Origin: Pseudoalteromonas sp. MEBiC 03607
GTDB lineage: Bacteria; Pseudomonadota; Gammaproteobacteria; Enterobacterales; Alteromonadaceae
Reading direction: 5' to 3'
Length of the DNA: 64,000 bases
Assembly (NCBI RefSeq): GCF_004792295.1
Contig: NZ_SRRY01000001.1
Location: 1,746,501-1,810,500, forward strand
Shown: piece by piece, positions 34,908 through 44,413 of the stretch
Position numbering within the stretch: the stretch's first letter is position 1
Layout: the number at the start of each line of letters is the position of its first letter
Notes under the pieces: model-generated
Told to the model about the DNA's origin: nothing
Database searches by the model: none
Seen by the model: only the letters and a program-made list of their open reading frames with translations
Translations under genes and position numbers: made by a program

Positions 34908-35465
34908 GTGATTAACGATATCAAAAAAGATGCGTCAGAACGTATGCAAAAAAGTGTTGCGGCACTAGGCAGTCAATTATCTAAAATTCGCACAGGCCGT
35001 GCTCACCCTGCATTACTTGACGGTATTCAAGTGTCTTACTACGGTGCTGACACGCCACTAAACCAAGTAGCTAATGTAACAATTGAAGACTCGCGTACAC
35101 TTGCAATCAGCGTGTTCGACAAGTCATTAGCGCAAGCGGTAGAAAAAGCAATAATGGCATCAGATTTAGGTTTAAACCCTATGTCTGCTGGTACTGTGAT
35201 CCGTGTTCCACTTCCTCCACTTACTGAAGAGCGTCGTAAAGACCTTATCAAAATTGTACGTGGTGAAGTTGAAGGCGGCCGTGTTGCTGTTCGTAACATT
35301 CGTCGTGACGCAAATGGCGACATTAAGAGCTTATTGAAAGACAAAGAAATTTCTGAAGATGAAGCGCGTCAAGCAGAAGACGAAATCCAAAAGCTTACAG
35401 ATAAGTTCATCAAAGAGATGGATACACAATTAACAGCGAAAGAAGCTGAATTGATGGAAATCTAA
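34908..35465 (+). CDS. frr: Ribosome recycling factor
   Basis: With EF-G, this factor splits the post-termination ribosome. The 185-residue product has the three-helix bundle and small beta domain of the family ([38 protein letters not shown]). The length matches E. coli. The start is GTG at 34908, shortly after the pyrH stop with TTAGGA ahead. It probably shares the pyrH transcript and ends at a terminator before uppS. Confidence 0.97.
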   Translation: MINDIKKDASERMQKSVAALGSQLSKIRTGRAHPALLDGIQVSYYGADTPLNQVANVTIEDSRTLAISVFDKSLAQAVEKAIMASDLGLNPMSAGTVIRVPLPPLTEERRKDLIKIVRGEVEGGRVAVRNIRRDANGDIKSLLKDKEISEDEARQAEDEIQKLTDKFIKEMDTQLTAKEAELMEI

Positions 35466-35534
35466 AAGCTCTTGTTTTTCTTTTCGGGATGAATCCTGAA
35501 AGGCAAGCAGGTCATTGCAAATTTATTAGTTTTG

Positions 35535-35570
35535 AAACGCCGGCTGGGGTATACTAGACGGCGTTTTTTT
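35535..35570 (+). terminator. Rho-independent terminator between frr and uppS
   Basis: AAACGCCG, a 16-base loop and CGGCGTTT with a T-run that ends one base before the ATG at 35571. The loop holds TATACT, a possible -10 box. The uppS start lies only 18 bases further on. Confidence 0.75.
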
Positions 35571-35588
35571 ATGGAATACTCGATATTT

Positions 35589-36350
35589 ATGGTTCTTAAC
35601 GCTGATAAAATTTCCCAGCAAAGTTTGCCTAAGCATGTCGCTATAATCATGGATGGTAACGGTCGTTGGGCTCAAGCGAAAAATCGCCCACGTGTTTATG
35701 GGCATAAAAAAGGCGTTGATGCGGTTCGTCAATCAGTGCAATTTTGTACTCGCTTAGGTATACAGTCGTTAACACTATTCGCATTTAGTAGCGAAAATTG
35801 GCGACGCCCAGAGGACGAAGTAAATACGCTCATGGAGCTATTTTTATTCGTGTTGGGCAAAGAAGTTAAAAAGCTTCATAAAAATAATGTAAAGCTCAAT
35901 ATAATTGGTGATTTATCACGCTTTTCTGAGAATTTGCGTAATAAAGTTGATGCAGCACACGAGTTAACCCGTAATAATACGGGCTTGCAATTAAACGTTG
36001 CTGCTAATTATGGTGGCCGTTGGGATATTACCAATGCCGCAACCATGCTTGCAAAAAAAGTCGCAGCCGGTGAAATGGCCGCTGAAGAGATTACCGAAGA
36101 GCTCATGAGTGAACACATGAGCATGGCAGATCAAGTTGAGCTTGATTTAATGATCCGCACAGGTGGTGATTTGCGCATTAGTAACTTTCTTTTATGGCAA
36201 GCAGCTTACGCTGAGCTTTACTTTACCGATACGCTTTGGCCAGACTTTAATGAAGCTGCTTTTGCCGATGCTATCGCATGTTACGTTGCCAGAGAGCGAC
36301 GATTTGGTTGTACAGGCGAACAAATAAAACAATTACTCGCCGAGACCTAA
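35589..36350 (+). CDS. uppS: (2E,6E)-farnesyl-diphosphate-specific ditrans,polycis-undecaprenyl-diphosphate synthase
   Basis: UppS adds eight isoprene units to farnesyl diphosphate to make the C55 carrier lipid used for peptidoglycan and O-antigen. The catalytic aspartate and diphosphate-binding loop are in [23 protein letters not shown] and [18 protein letters not shown] are family motifs. I chose the ATG at 35589 (253 residues), which gives the usual short N-terminus. The ATG at 35571 lies directly after a T-run, and the TTG at 35532 lies in the terminator itself. No start has a good ribosome-binding site, so the true start is uncertain. Confidence 0.92.
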   Translation: MVLNADKISQQSLPKHVAIIMDGNGRWAQAKNRPRVYGHKKGVDAVRQSVQFCTRLGIQSLTLFAFSSENWRRPEDEVNTLMELFLFVLGKEVKKLHKNNVKLNIIGDLSRFSENLRNKVDAAHELTRNNTGLQLNVAANYGGRWDITNAATMLAKKVAAGEMAAEEITEELMSEHMSMADQVELDLMIRTGGDLRISNFLLWQAAYAELYFTDTLWPDFNEAAFADAIACYVARERRFGCTGEQIKQLLAET

Positions 36351-36372
36351 TTACTAGTTGAAGGTACACACA

Positions 36373-37239
36373 TTGCTAAAACAACGAATTTTAACCTCGC
36401 TCGTGTTGGCACCACTTGCACTTGTATTGGTATTTTATACCCCATTAACTCTATTTAGTTATATCGCCGCCGGTATCGTATTACTCGGTGCATGGGAATG
36501 GTCTGCGTTTATGGGGCTATGCGATAAAGTTAAACGTTTTGGATTTGTCGCTGCAACAGCGGTGTTTCTTGCATTATTAAATTGGCATTGGCCGATTGAC
36601 TCGCTTTGGCAAAATGGTCAACTAGTAGGTGATGCAAACTATCTATTCACGCTATCGTTTGCTTGGTGGATTGTAGCTACTTACTTAGTTTGGCGTTATC
36701 CCGCTATGGCAAAAGCGTGGAATGAAGGCATTGTGATGCGTGCCATTGCCGGATTTTTAACACTCGTACCACTTTGGTTAGCTTTAAATACCCTGCGTAG
36801 CGCAGGCTATGGCGAATCAACCCATTTCGGCTCTATGCTTATTCTTGTGGTTTTAGGCATTGTTTGGAGCGCAGACATCGGTGCATATTTTACTGGTAAA
36901 AACTTAGGCAAACACAAACTAATGCCAAAAGTGAGCCCAAATAAGACCATTGAAGGCCTACTTGGTGGCGTGGTGGCCTCAGTTATTTTTGTTTTAGTAT
37001 TTTGTCATTACAGCAATGTTGATATGGCTGTGTGGCCAATTTATGCGATTATGACAGCATTTATTGCGCTGTTTTCAGCGGTAGGCGATTTATTAGAAAG
37101 TATGTTTAAACGTGAAGTTGGCTTGAAAGACAGCGGTTCATGTTTACCAGGTCATGGTGGTATTCTAGACCGCATCGATAGCTTAACAGCTGCTGCACCT
37201 ATTTTTGTACTTTGTTACGCATGGACATTGAGTTTATGA
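36373..37239 (+). CDS. cdsA: Phosphatidate cytidylyltransferase
   Basis: CdsA is the inner-membrane enzyme that makes CDP-diacylglycerol from phosphatidate and CTP, the precursor of all phospholipids. The 288-residue product has about eight hydrophobic helices and the C-terminal signature FKREVGLKDSGSCLPGHGG followed by DRIDS. I chose TTG at 36373, eight bases after AAGG, giving MLKQRILTSLVLAP as in homologues (MLKYRL in E. coli). A TTG at 36358 would add five residues. The stop overlaps the dxr start (ATGA). Confidence 0.93.
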   Translation: MLKQRILTSLVLAPLALVLVFYTPLTLFSYIAAGIVLLGAWEWSAFMGLCDKVKRFGFVAATAVFLALLNWHWPIDSLWQNGQLVGDANYLFTLSFAWWIVATYLVWRYPAMAKAWNEGIVMRAIAGFLTLVPLWLALNTLRSAGYGESTHFGSMLILVVLGIVWSADIGAYFTGKNLGKHKLMPKVSPNKTIEGLLGGVVASVIFVLVFCHYSNVDMAVWPIYAIMTAFIALFSAVGDLLESMFKREVGLKDSGSCLPGHGGILDRIDSLTAAAPIFVLCYAWTLSL

Positions 37240-38435
37240 GCAAAGTAGAACAACTCGTCGTATTAGGCGCAACTGGTTCAATCGGTTTAAGCACCTTAGA
37301 TGTTGTTGCTCGTAACCCAGAGCGCTTTGCTGTTTTTGCCTTAGCTGCTGGTAAAAATGCCGAGAAAATGGCTGAACTATGTATTGCACATCAACCTAAG
37401 TTTGCCGTAATGGCAGATCAACACGCCGCGGCTGCGCTGTCTAACTTACTTGCCAGTAGCTCTTGTAAAACAGAGATTCTTGCAGGTACAAGTGCTATGA
37501 GCGAGCTTGCTGCTCATACTGATGCTGACACTGTCATGTCGGCTATTGTCGGTGCAGCAGGCTTGTTACCTACTTTAAGCGCCGTTGAGGCGGGCAAAAA
37601 AGTATTGCTTGCTAATAAAGAGTCTCTAGTTATGTCGGGTCAGTTGTTTATTGATAAAGTTAAACAACATGGTGCTACTTTATTGCCAATCGATAGCGAA
37701 CATAATGCTATTTTCCAGTGTATGCCTGCATCGCTACAAACTGCATCGGGTTTACTTGCCGATCATGGTGTGAGCAAAATTTTGCTTACTGGTTCTGGTG
37801 GTCCTTTCTTAACGCGTGATTTAGCGACATTACCATCCGTGACTGTAGCAGAAGCGGTGGCACACCCTAATTGGTCGATGGGACAAAAAATATCTGTCGA
37901 TTCAGCCACTATGATGAATAAAGGCCTTGAGTTTATTGAAGCCAAGTGGTTATTTAATTGCCAAGCAAGCGATATTGAAGTGGTGATACACCCGCAAAGT
38001 ATTATTCACTCTATGGTGCAATATCAAGATGGCTCAGTGCTTGCGCAAATGGGTAATCCAGATATGCGCACTCCTATAGCTCACGCTTTAGCATTTCCTG
38101 AGCGCGTTGATGCTGGGGTTAAACCTCTCGACTTTGCACAGATTGCAGACTTTACTTTCACTAAGCCAGATTATGCACGATATCCAAATTTAAAACTTGC
38201 GATTGAAGCATGCGAAATGGGGCAGGGTGCAACAACCACTGTCAACGCTGCAAATGAAGTTGCAGTTGCTGCATTTTTAGCTGGCCAGATTAAGTTTACA
38301 GATATCTTTCGTATTAACTCACAAACCCTAGCAGCAACACAGGATGTTAATGTGCATACATTAGACGAGATCCTGGCTTGTGATGAAGCTGCTCGCATTA
38401 AAGCCACTGAGTTTGTTAGAAGAGGCATTAATTAG
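37236..38435 (+). CDS. dxr: 1-deoxy-D-xylulose 5-phosphate reductoisomerase
   Basis: Dxr (IspC) catalyses the NADPH-dependent rearrangement and reduction of DXP to MEP, the committed step of the non-mevalonate isoprenoid pathway that supplies UppS. The 399-residue product has the NADPH fold GATGSIGLSTLDVV, LANKESLVMSG, and the metal and substrate site LPIDSEHNAIFQC. A second segment, HPNWSMGQKISVDSATMMNK, is typical. I chose the ATG at 37236, which overlaps the cdsA stop and aligns with homologues. An upstream ATG at 37212 lies inside cdsA. Confidence 0.96.
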   Translation: MSKVEQLVVLGATGSIGLSTLDVVARNPERFAVFALAAGKNAEKMAELCIAHQPKFAVMADQHAAAALSNLLASSSCKTEILAGTSAMSELAAHTDADTVMSAIVGAAGLLPTLSAVEAGKKVLLANKESLVMSGQLFIDKVKQHGATLLPIDSEHNAIFQCMPASLQTASGLLADHGVSKILLTGSGGPFLTRDLATLPSVTVAEAVAHPNWSMGQKISVDSATMMNKGLEFIEAKWLFNCQASDIEVVIHPQSIIHSMVQYQDGSVLAQMGNPDMRTPIAHALAFPERVDAGVKPLDFAQIADFTFTKPDYARYPNLKLAIEACEMGQGATTTVNAANEVAVAAFLAGQIKFTDIFRINSQTLAATQDVNVHTLDEILACDEAARIKATEFVRRGIN

Positions 38436-38436
38436 C

Positions 38437-39789
38437 ATGTTTGATTTTTTTTGGAATCTGGGTTCATTTATTCTTGCCTTAGGCATTTTAGTGACAGTGC
38501 ATGAATATGGTCACTTTTGGGTTGCACGTAAGGCAGGTGTCAAAGTACTGCGTTTTTCAATTGGCTTTGGTAAGCCGTTGATCAAGTGGTATGACAAACA
38601 GCAAACAGAATATGTGATAGCGGCAATCCCACTAGGTGGTTATGTCAAAATGCTTGATGAGCGTGTTGACGAAGTACCGCCAGAACAGCGTCATTTATCA
38701 TTTAATGCCAAATCAGTAAAAGCACGTATAGCGATAGTTGCAGCCGGACCAATGGCGAACTTTTTATTTGCTATTTTTGCTTTAGCTGTCATGTACATGG
38801 TGGGCGTTCAGTCATTAAAACCTGTGGTTGGGGAAGTGACTCAAGGAAGCCGTGCTGCAGCTGCTAATATTGAGCCGAACCAACAAATTATTAAAATCGG
38901 TGAAGACGATATCAGCACTTGGCAAGATGCCACCTTCTCATTGATGAGCCGTTTAGGCGAGCAAAGCGTTGTTGTTACGCTTCGTGACCAAAACTATCAA
39001 AAGCATGTGCGTACCCTTAACTTAGATGGCTGGAAATTAGATCAGCAAGATGTACCACCACTAACATCGATTGGTATAGTACCTTTTCGACCTAACGCCT
39101 TACTGCAGGTAGCGATGATCAGTAAAGGGTCAGCTGCAGAACAGGCAGGATTACAGGTAAATGATAAAATTATTGCCGTAAATGGTGAAAATATCAGCAC
39201 TTGGAACGAGTTAGTTTCACTAATTCAGCAATCACCTAACAAATCCTTACAAATTAGTGTACAAAGACAAGATAGTATTAAAGAGCTTATTGTTACACCT
39301 AAAGGCCAAATCAATGATTCAGGTGTTGAACAAGGTTTCTTAGGTGTGTCTCCAGTGGTTGAGCCATGGCCAGAAAATTATATTGAAACTAGACATTATG
39401 GCCCTGTCGATAGTATTGTGCTGGGCATACAAGAAACATGGCGTTTAATCACACTAAGTTTCGACATGATTGGTAATTTAATTACCGGTCAGGTGTCGGT
39501 TAAAAATTTAAGTGGCCCTGTAGGCATTGCAGTCGGTGCGGGAACTAGCGTAAGCTATGGTTTGGTTGCTTTTTTAAGCTTCTTAGCATTAATAAGTGTA
39601 AACCTAGGTGTATTTAACTTATTACCGTTGCCAGTGCTTGATGGTGGGCACTTAATGTATTACATAATTGAACTTTTTCGCAAAAAGCCGGTCTCTGAAA
39701 AGACGCAAGAATTTGGTTTTAAAGTGGGTGCGTTGCTGCTCCTGTTTTTAACATGTTTCGCTTTGTTCAATGATGTATCGCGTTTATAA
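38437..39789 (+). CDS. rseP: Regulator of sigma-E protease RseP (site-2 metalloprotease)
   Basis: RseP is an intramembrane zinc protease that cleaves RseA after DegS, freeing sigma-E, and also clears signal-peptide remnants. The 450-residue product has the zinc motif HEYGH in the first helix, two tandem PDZ domains (around residues 115-300; GSAAEQAGLQVNDKIIAVNG in the second), and NLLPLPVLDGGHL carrying the third ligand Asp near the C-terminus. I chose the ATG at 38437, one base after the dxr stop codon. Extending upstream would overlap dxr. Confidence 0.95.
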   Translation: MFDFFWNLGSFILALGILVTVHEYGHFWVARKAGVKVLRFSIGFGKPLIKWYDKQQTEYVIAAIPLGGYVKMLDERVDEVPPEQRHLSFNAKSVKARIAIVAAGPMANFLFAIFALAVMYMVGVQSLKPVVGEVTQGSRAAAANIEPNQQIIKIGEDDISTWQDATFSLMSRLGEQSVVVTLRDQNYQKHVRTLNLDGWKLDQQDVPPLTSIGIVPFRPNALLQVAMISKGSAAEQAGLQVNDKIIAVNGENISTWNELVSLIQQSPNKSLQISVQRQDSIKELIVTPKGQINDSGVEQGFLGVSPVVEPWPENYIETRHYGPVDSIVLGIQETWRLITLSFDMIGNLITGQVSVKNLSGPVGIAVGAGTSVSYGLVAFLSFLALISVNLGVFNLLPLPVLDGGHLMYYIIELFRKKPVSEKTQEFGFKVGALLLLFLTCFALFNDVSRL

Positions 39790-39895
39790 CAAATGAGCGA
39801 AAAATTCCAATTTGAACACGATTGTAAAACACCGCAAAAGTTTAACTTACAAGGTGTTGAGCGGTAATACAGTTGTAAAGGATAAAGATAATAAA

Positions 39896-42367
39896 ATGGC
39901 TATAAAAAAACATTTGGCAGTTTCAAGTTTATTAGGTGCAAGCTTTGCAGCCCTAGGCCAAAACTCCTTTATTGTAGATGATTTAAAAGTTGAAGGTTTA
40001 CAACGTGTTGCTCTAGGTGCAGCGCTAACGCATATTCCAATCAACGTGGGCGATAATATTGATGAGTATACAATTTCAAGAACCATAAAGGCTCTCTATC
40101 GTTCAGGTCACTTTGATAATATTAAAGCATTACGCGATGGCAACAGTGTTATTTTCCGCGTAACAGAGCGCCCAACGATCAGCATGATCGAATTTGATGG
40201 TAATAAAGACATCAAAGATGAGCAGTTAAATGAGTCGCTCGATCAGCAAGATATTCGTACGGGTGAGCCACTTGATAAAACTGTTCTTGATAATATAGAA
40301 AAAGGTTTAGTTGAGTTTTTCCATAGTATCGGTAAGTACAATGCTAAAGTGGATGTAACTATCACTAAGCTGCCACGTAACCGTGTGAAGCTATTGTTTA
40401 AATTTGATGAAGGCGATGCCGCTTCTATTCGTCAAATTAACCTCGTTGGTAACGAATTATTCTCTGATGAAGAGCTACTTAAATTAGCTGAGTCACAACA
40501 AGATTTGCCGTGGTGGAAGTTCATGTCGAGCGACCGCTATCAAAAGCAAACCATTGAAGGCGACTTAGAAAAAATTCGTAGTTACTATTTAGACCGTGGT
40601 TACCTTCGTTTTAATATCGATTCAACCCAAGTTTCAGTTAGTCCTGAACGTGACTCAGTTTACGTAACAGCTAATATCACTGAAGGTGTAAAGTACACCG
40701 TAAAAGGGTTTGATTTTATTGGTGACTTGCTTGGTCGCGAAGAGTTAATCAAAAGTGTTATCCCGCTGAAAACGGGTGAGCTTTATAATGGCTCGGTGGT
40801 TACGTCTTCTGAAGAATTCATTAAAAGCTATTTAGCGCGTTTTGGTTATGCCAACGCTGAAGTACGCACAATCCCAGAGATTGATGACGAGAAAAAAGAA
40901 GTTCAATTAACCTTGTCAGTTAACCCAGGTAAGCGCGTCTATGTTCGTCGTATTATCGTAGGTGGTAACCAAAATACCTCTGATGAAGTAGTACGCCGTG
41001 AAATGACCCAGCTTGAAGGTGCGTGGTTATCAAATCAAAGCTTAGAGCGCTCTAAACTACAAATTCAACGTTTACCTTACATGGAAAGTGTTGATTTTAA
41101 TGTTGTGCCAGTACCGGGAGTTGATGACCAAGTAGATGTCGATTTTACTGTTAAAGAACAATCAGCTGGTAGCTTTAACGCTGGCCTTGCTTATGGTTCT
41201 TACTTAGGTCTGCAATTTAATATCGGTGTTAGTGAATCAAATTTCTTAGGTACCGGTAACCAAATTGGTTTTAATATTAATACCTCACGTGGTTCTGAAC
41301 GCATCAGTGTTTCTTATACAGACCCTTACTTTACGCCAGATGGTGTATCGCAAGGGAGTAGTATCTTCTACAGCAACTATGATGCAAGTAAATTCAGTCT
41401 AATCGACTATAAATCAAAGAGCTATGGTATTGGTACCAATATTGGCTTCCCAATCGATGCTGTTAACCGTATCAATTTTGGTGTTCGTTGGATCCAAGAA
41501 GAGTTATCTGACATTGCTGAATACGAGCAAACTCGTGTAATGCGTGAAACTTTCTTAGACCCAGAAAACCCTGATGCAGGTTTTGACTTTACTAAGTATG
41601 AGCTTAGTGCAGGTTGGTCGCGTGTTACCGTAAACCGTGGTTTATTCCCAACGGCTGGTTCGCGTCAATCACTTAACTTAACAGCGACAACGCCGAACTC
41701 TGATTTACAGTACTTTAAGATAAATTATGATTCGCGTTTCTACTGGCCAATTAGTAATGATCACCGTTGGGTATTCTCAACACGTGCAGCACTTGGTTAT
41801 GGTAATGGTTATGGAACAACTAATGGTTATGACCAAACATTGCCGTTCCAGGAGTTCTTCAGAATTACCGAAATGGAATTACGTGGCTTCGATCGAAATA
41901 CGATTCTACCACGTGCTGTTTCTCGTGTTCCGCAAAGTATTCCTGGTACACCATTACCTGATGGTACTACAACAGGTAGCATTGGTGGTGCATCAGAGTT
42001 TGACGAGTTATACACAGCAGGCCGAATTGGTGGTAACGCCAAAGCGGTAGCAGGGATGGAGCTAATCGTTCCAACACCTTTCTTAGATGAAGAAAACACC
42101 AGCTCTGTACGTACTAGCTTCTTCGTAGATGCAGCAAACATATGGGACACAGAGTTTAACATTGACCGTTATCAAAACCTGTCGACCGATCAACGCGCAA
42201 AATTGGATGATTATTCAGATCCAATGCGCTTTAGGGTTTCAACGGGTCTTTCATTACAATGGATCTCTCCAATGGGTCCAATGCTGATTAGTTTTGCGTA
42301 TCCATTGCAAAAAGAAGAAGATGACGATACGAAGACCATCAGCTTTAATATTAGTAATACATTCTAA
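39896..42367 (+). CDS. bamA: Outer membrane protein assembly factor BamA
   Basis: BamA is the essential Omp85 barrel that folds and inserts outer-membrane proteins, together with the BamBCDE lipoproteins. The 823-residue product has a signal peptide (MAIKKHLAVSSLLGASFAAL), five POTRA domains (residues about 25-425; VEGLQRVALGAALTHIPI begins the first) and a 16-strand barrel with the lid-loop segment MELRGFDRNTI. It ends in Phe, as the outer-membrane signature requires. I chose the ATG at 39896 to give a proper signal peptide, although its ribosome-binding site (AAAGGA) is rather distant. Confidence 0.95.
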   Translation: MAIKKHLAVSSLLGASFAALGQNSFIVDDLKVEGLQRVALGAALTHIPINVGDNIDEYTISRTIKALYRSGHFDNIKALRDGNSVIFRVTERPTISMIEFDGNKDIKDEQLNESLDQQDIRTGEPLDKTVLDNIEKGLVEFFHSIGKYNAKVDVTITKLPRNRVKLLFKFDEGDAASIRQINLVGNELFSDEELLKLAESQQDLPWWKFMSSDRYQKQTIEGDLEKIRSYYLDRGYLRFNIDSTQVSVSPERDSVYVTANITEGVKYTVKGFDFIGDLLGREELIKSVIPLKTGELYNGSVVTSSEEFIKSYLARFGYANAEVRTIPEIDDEKKEVQLTLSVNPGKRVYVRRIIVGGNQNTSDEVVRREMTQLEGAWLSNQSLERSKLQIQRLPYMESVDFNVVPVPGVDDQVDVDFTVKEQSAGSFNAGLAYGSYLGLQFNIGVSESNFLGTGNQIGFNINTSRGSERISVSYTDPYFTPDGVSQGSSIFYSNYDASKFSLIDYKSKSYGIGTNIGFPIDAVNRINFGVRWIQEELSDIAEYEQTRVMRETFLDPENPDAGFDFTKYELSAGWSRVTVNRGLFPTAGSRQSLNLTATTPNSDLQYFKINYDSRFYWPISNDHRWVFSTRAALGYGNGYGTTNGYDQTLPFQEFFRITEMELRGFDRNTILPRAVSRVPQSIPGTPLPDGTTTGSIGGASEFDELYTAGRIGGNAKAVAGMELIVPTPFLDEENTSSVRTSFFVDAANIWDTEFNIDRYQNLSTDQRAKLDDYSDPMRFRVSTGLSLQWISPMGPMLISFAYPLQKEEDDDTKTISFNISNTF

Positions 42368-42379
42368 AGGAGTTTTTAC

Positions 42380-42898
42380 GTGAAAAAATCAATTAAATCA
42401 ACAGCCTTCGCATTGCTTGCTACTTTATCTATGGGCCTTTCAACAAATGCATTTGCGCACAAAGTAGGTGTTGTTGATATGCAAGAAATTTACAAGCAAA
42501 TCCCTCAAATGGCGAAAGTTGAGCAGTCACTTGAAGCTGAGTTTTCTGAGCGTCGTCAAGAGTTAGAAAAGTTACAAGGCGATATTCGTTTTGAAGCTGA
42601 AAAGTTCAAGCGTGAATCAACAACGATGAGCGATAAGCAGAAAGATGAATTACGTACTAAGATTCAAGGTATGCAGCAACAACTTGCTGAAAAAGGCCGT
42701 CCTTTAGAGCAAGAAATCAAGATGCGTCAAAACCAAGAGTTAGCTAAAGTTCAAAAGCTAATCTTAGATGCAATCGAAGAAGTGGCTAAAGCTGGCAAGT
42801 TTGATGAAGTTAAAGTTAAAGAAACAACAATTTATTTTAACCCTAAAACAGTATCTGATTTATCAGATAAAGTAGTTGAAAAAGTAAGTAAGCAATAG
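42380..42898 (+). CDS. skp: Periplasmic chaperone Skp/OmpH
   Basis: Skp is the trimeric jellyfish-shaped chaperone that carries unfolded outer-membrane proteins from Sec to BamA. The 172-residue product has a cleavable signal peptide ending near AFAHK, then KVGVVDMQEIYKQIPQMAKV. Long helical tentacles rich in Glu, Lys and Gln (residues about 45-125) follow. The start is GTG, seven bases after AAAGGAG. It follows bamA by 12 bases, as in E. coli. Confidence 0.94.
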   Translation: MKKSIKSTAFALLATLSMGLSTNAFAHKVGVVDMQEIYKQIPQMAKVEQSLEAEFSERRQELEKLQGDIRFEAEKFKRESTTMSDKQKDELRTKIQGMQQQLAEKGRPLEQEIKMRQNQELAKVQKLILDAIEEVAKAGKFDEVKVKETTIYFNPKTVSDLSDKVVEKVSKQ

Positions 42899-42907
42899 AA
42901 ATCATAT

Positions 42908-43948
42908 ATGCATAATTACACGCTTTCGCAGATTGCGGATCTTTTAGGCGCCGAACTTCAGGGTGATGGCGCCACAGAGATTACAAAAATATCAACACTT
43001 GCAAATGCCCAACCTGGGCATATTGCATTTTTAGCGAACAAGAAATATCGCTCACAATTGAACGATACATTAGCCAGTGCGGTGATTTTATCCGAGGCTG
43101 ATGCAGCGTTTTTTACAGGCAATAAGCTTGTGGTTGCTAACCCCTATGTATGTTACGCCAAGCTTGCCCAGCTTATGGATACCACGCCGCGTTCAGCTGC
43201 TACTGGTATTCACCCAAGTGCAGTCATTCACGATTCAGCCAGTATTGGTGATAATGTCGCGATCGCTGCTAATGTGGTGATTGAAGCGGGGGCTGTTATC
43301 GGCAACGACGTACAACTTGGTCCAGGCTGCTTTATCGGTGAAAATACAAAAATTGGCCAAGGCACTAAGCTTTGGGCAAATGTATGTGTTTACCATGAAG
43401 TCGAAATCGGCAGTGATTGCTTATTTCAAGCGAATACAGTTGTGGGTAGCGATGGTTTTGGCTATGCGAATGAGCGTGGTGAGTGGATTAAAATTCCACA
43501 GCTAGGCCGTGTAATTATTGGTAACAAAGTTGAAGTAGGTGCATCAACGACCATTGACCGTGGTGCACTTGACGATACTATCATTCATAGTAATGTAATT
43601 ATCGATAATCAATGTCAAATAGCGCATAATGTCGAGATCGGTTCGGGTACTGCAGTTGCTGGCTGTACGGTATTTGCTGGCAGTACAGTTATTGGTCGGA
43701 ATTGTCAGATTGGTGGCATGGTTGCAATTAATGGTCACATTAGCGTATGCGATGGTGCTATAATCACCGGTATGAGTATGGTGACTAAGGCAATCACAGA
43801 ACCTGGGATTTATTCTTCGGGCTTGCCACATCTAACCAATAAAGAATGGCGACGTAGTATTGCCCATATCCGAAACCTCGGTGATATGAAAGACCGCATT
43901 AAAGCACTTGAGTCTCTAACAAAGTCACTCAATATTGAAGACAAATAA
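42908..43948 (+). CDS. lpxD: UDP-3-O-(3-hydroxyacyl)glucosamine N-acyltransferase
   Basis: LpxD adds the second hydroxyacyl chain in lipid A synthesis, using acyl-ACP. The 346-residue product has the uridine-binding N-terminal domain ([18 protein letters not shown]) and a left-handed beta-helix of hexapeptide repeats. The catalytic histidine lies in [14 protein letters not shown] short C-terminal helical ACP-binding extension follows. It lies nine bases after skp and its stop (43946-43948) is part of the fabZ ribosome-binding region. Confidence 0.96.
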   Translation: MHNYTLSQIADLLGAELQGDGATEITKISTLANAQPGHIAFLANKKYRSQLNDTLASAVILSEADAAFFTGNKLVVANPYVCYAKLAQLMDTTPRSAATGIHPSAVIHDSASIGDNVAIAANVVIEAGAVIGNDVQLGPGCFIGENTKIGQGTKLWANVCVYHEVEIGSDCLFQANTVVGSDGFGYANERGEWIKIPQLGRVIIGNKVEVGASTTIDRGALDDTIIHSNVIIDNQCQIAHNVEIGSGTAVAGCTVFAGSTVIGRNCQIGGMVAINGHISVCDGAIITGMSMVTKAITEPGIYSSGLPHLTNKEWRRSIAHIRNLGDMKDRIKALESLTKSLNIEDK

Positions 43949-43958
43949 GGATGCTATT

Positions 43959-44411
43959 TTGGCAAATGAATTAAATAGTCTTGATATCCAAGATATCTTG
44001 AGTTTACTTCCGCATCGTTATCCGATGCTACTTGTTGACCGTGTATTAGATTACACGCCAGGCAAGTCGTTACATGCAATTAAAAATGTAACAGTGAACG
44101 AACCTATTTTTACGGGTCATTTCCCTAACCAACCAATTTTTCCTGGTGTGTTGATCCTAGAAGCAATGGCTCAAGCTACGGGCTTGTTAGGTTTTAAAAC
44201 AGTTGAAAACCGTAGTGACAATGAACTGTATTTATTTGCTGCGATTGATAATGCACGATTCAAACAGCCGGTATTACCTGGCGATACCATGCATTTGCAT
44301 GTAGAGTTTGTAAAAGAGCGCCGCAATATATGGAAGTTTGCAGCAGAAGCAAAAGTTGACGGCAAAGTGGTGTGTACTGCCGAAATCATGTGTGCGAGAA
44401 GAGAGTTTTAA
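43959..44411 (+). CDS. fabZ: 3-hydroxyacyl-[acyl-carrier-protein] dehydratase FabZ
   Basis: FabZ dehydrates 3-hydroxyacyl-ACP in fatty-acid elongation and thereby competes with LpxA and LpxD for hydroxymyristoyl-ACP. The hot-dog fold motifs are visible: [15 protein letters not shown], and the catalytic His in [11 protein letters not shown] with Glu in [12 protein letters not shown] chose TTG at 43959, which follows TAAGGA by seven bases and gives 150 residues, the usual length. The upstream TTG at 43935 would add eight residues and overlap lpxD. Confidence 0.95.
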   Translation: MANELNSLDIQDILSLLPHRYPMLLVDRVLDYTPGKSLHAIKNVTVNEPIFTGHFPNQPIFPGVLILEAMAQATGLLGFKTVENRSDNELYLFAAIDNARFKQPVLPGDTMHLHVEFVKERRNIWKFAAEAKVDGKVVCTAEIMCARREF

Positions 44412-44413
44412 TA

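Noticed and set aside
39812..39895. A longer BamA starting at the first in-frame ATG
   Set aside because: It would place 28 polar residues before the signal peptide, so the start at 39896 is preferred.
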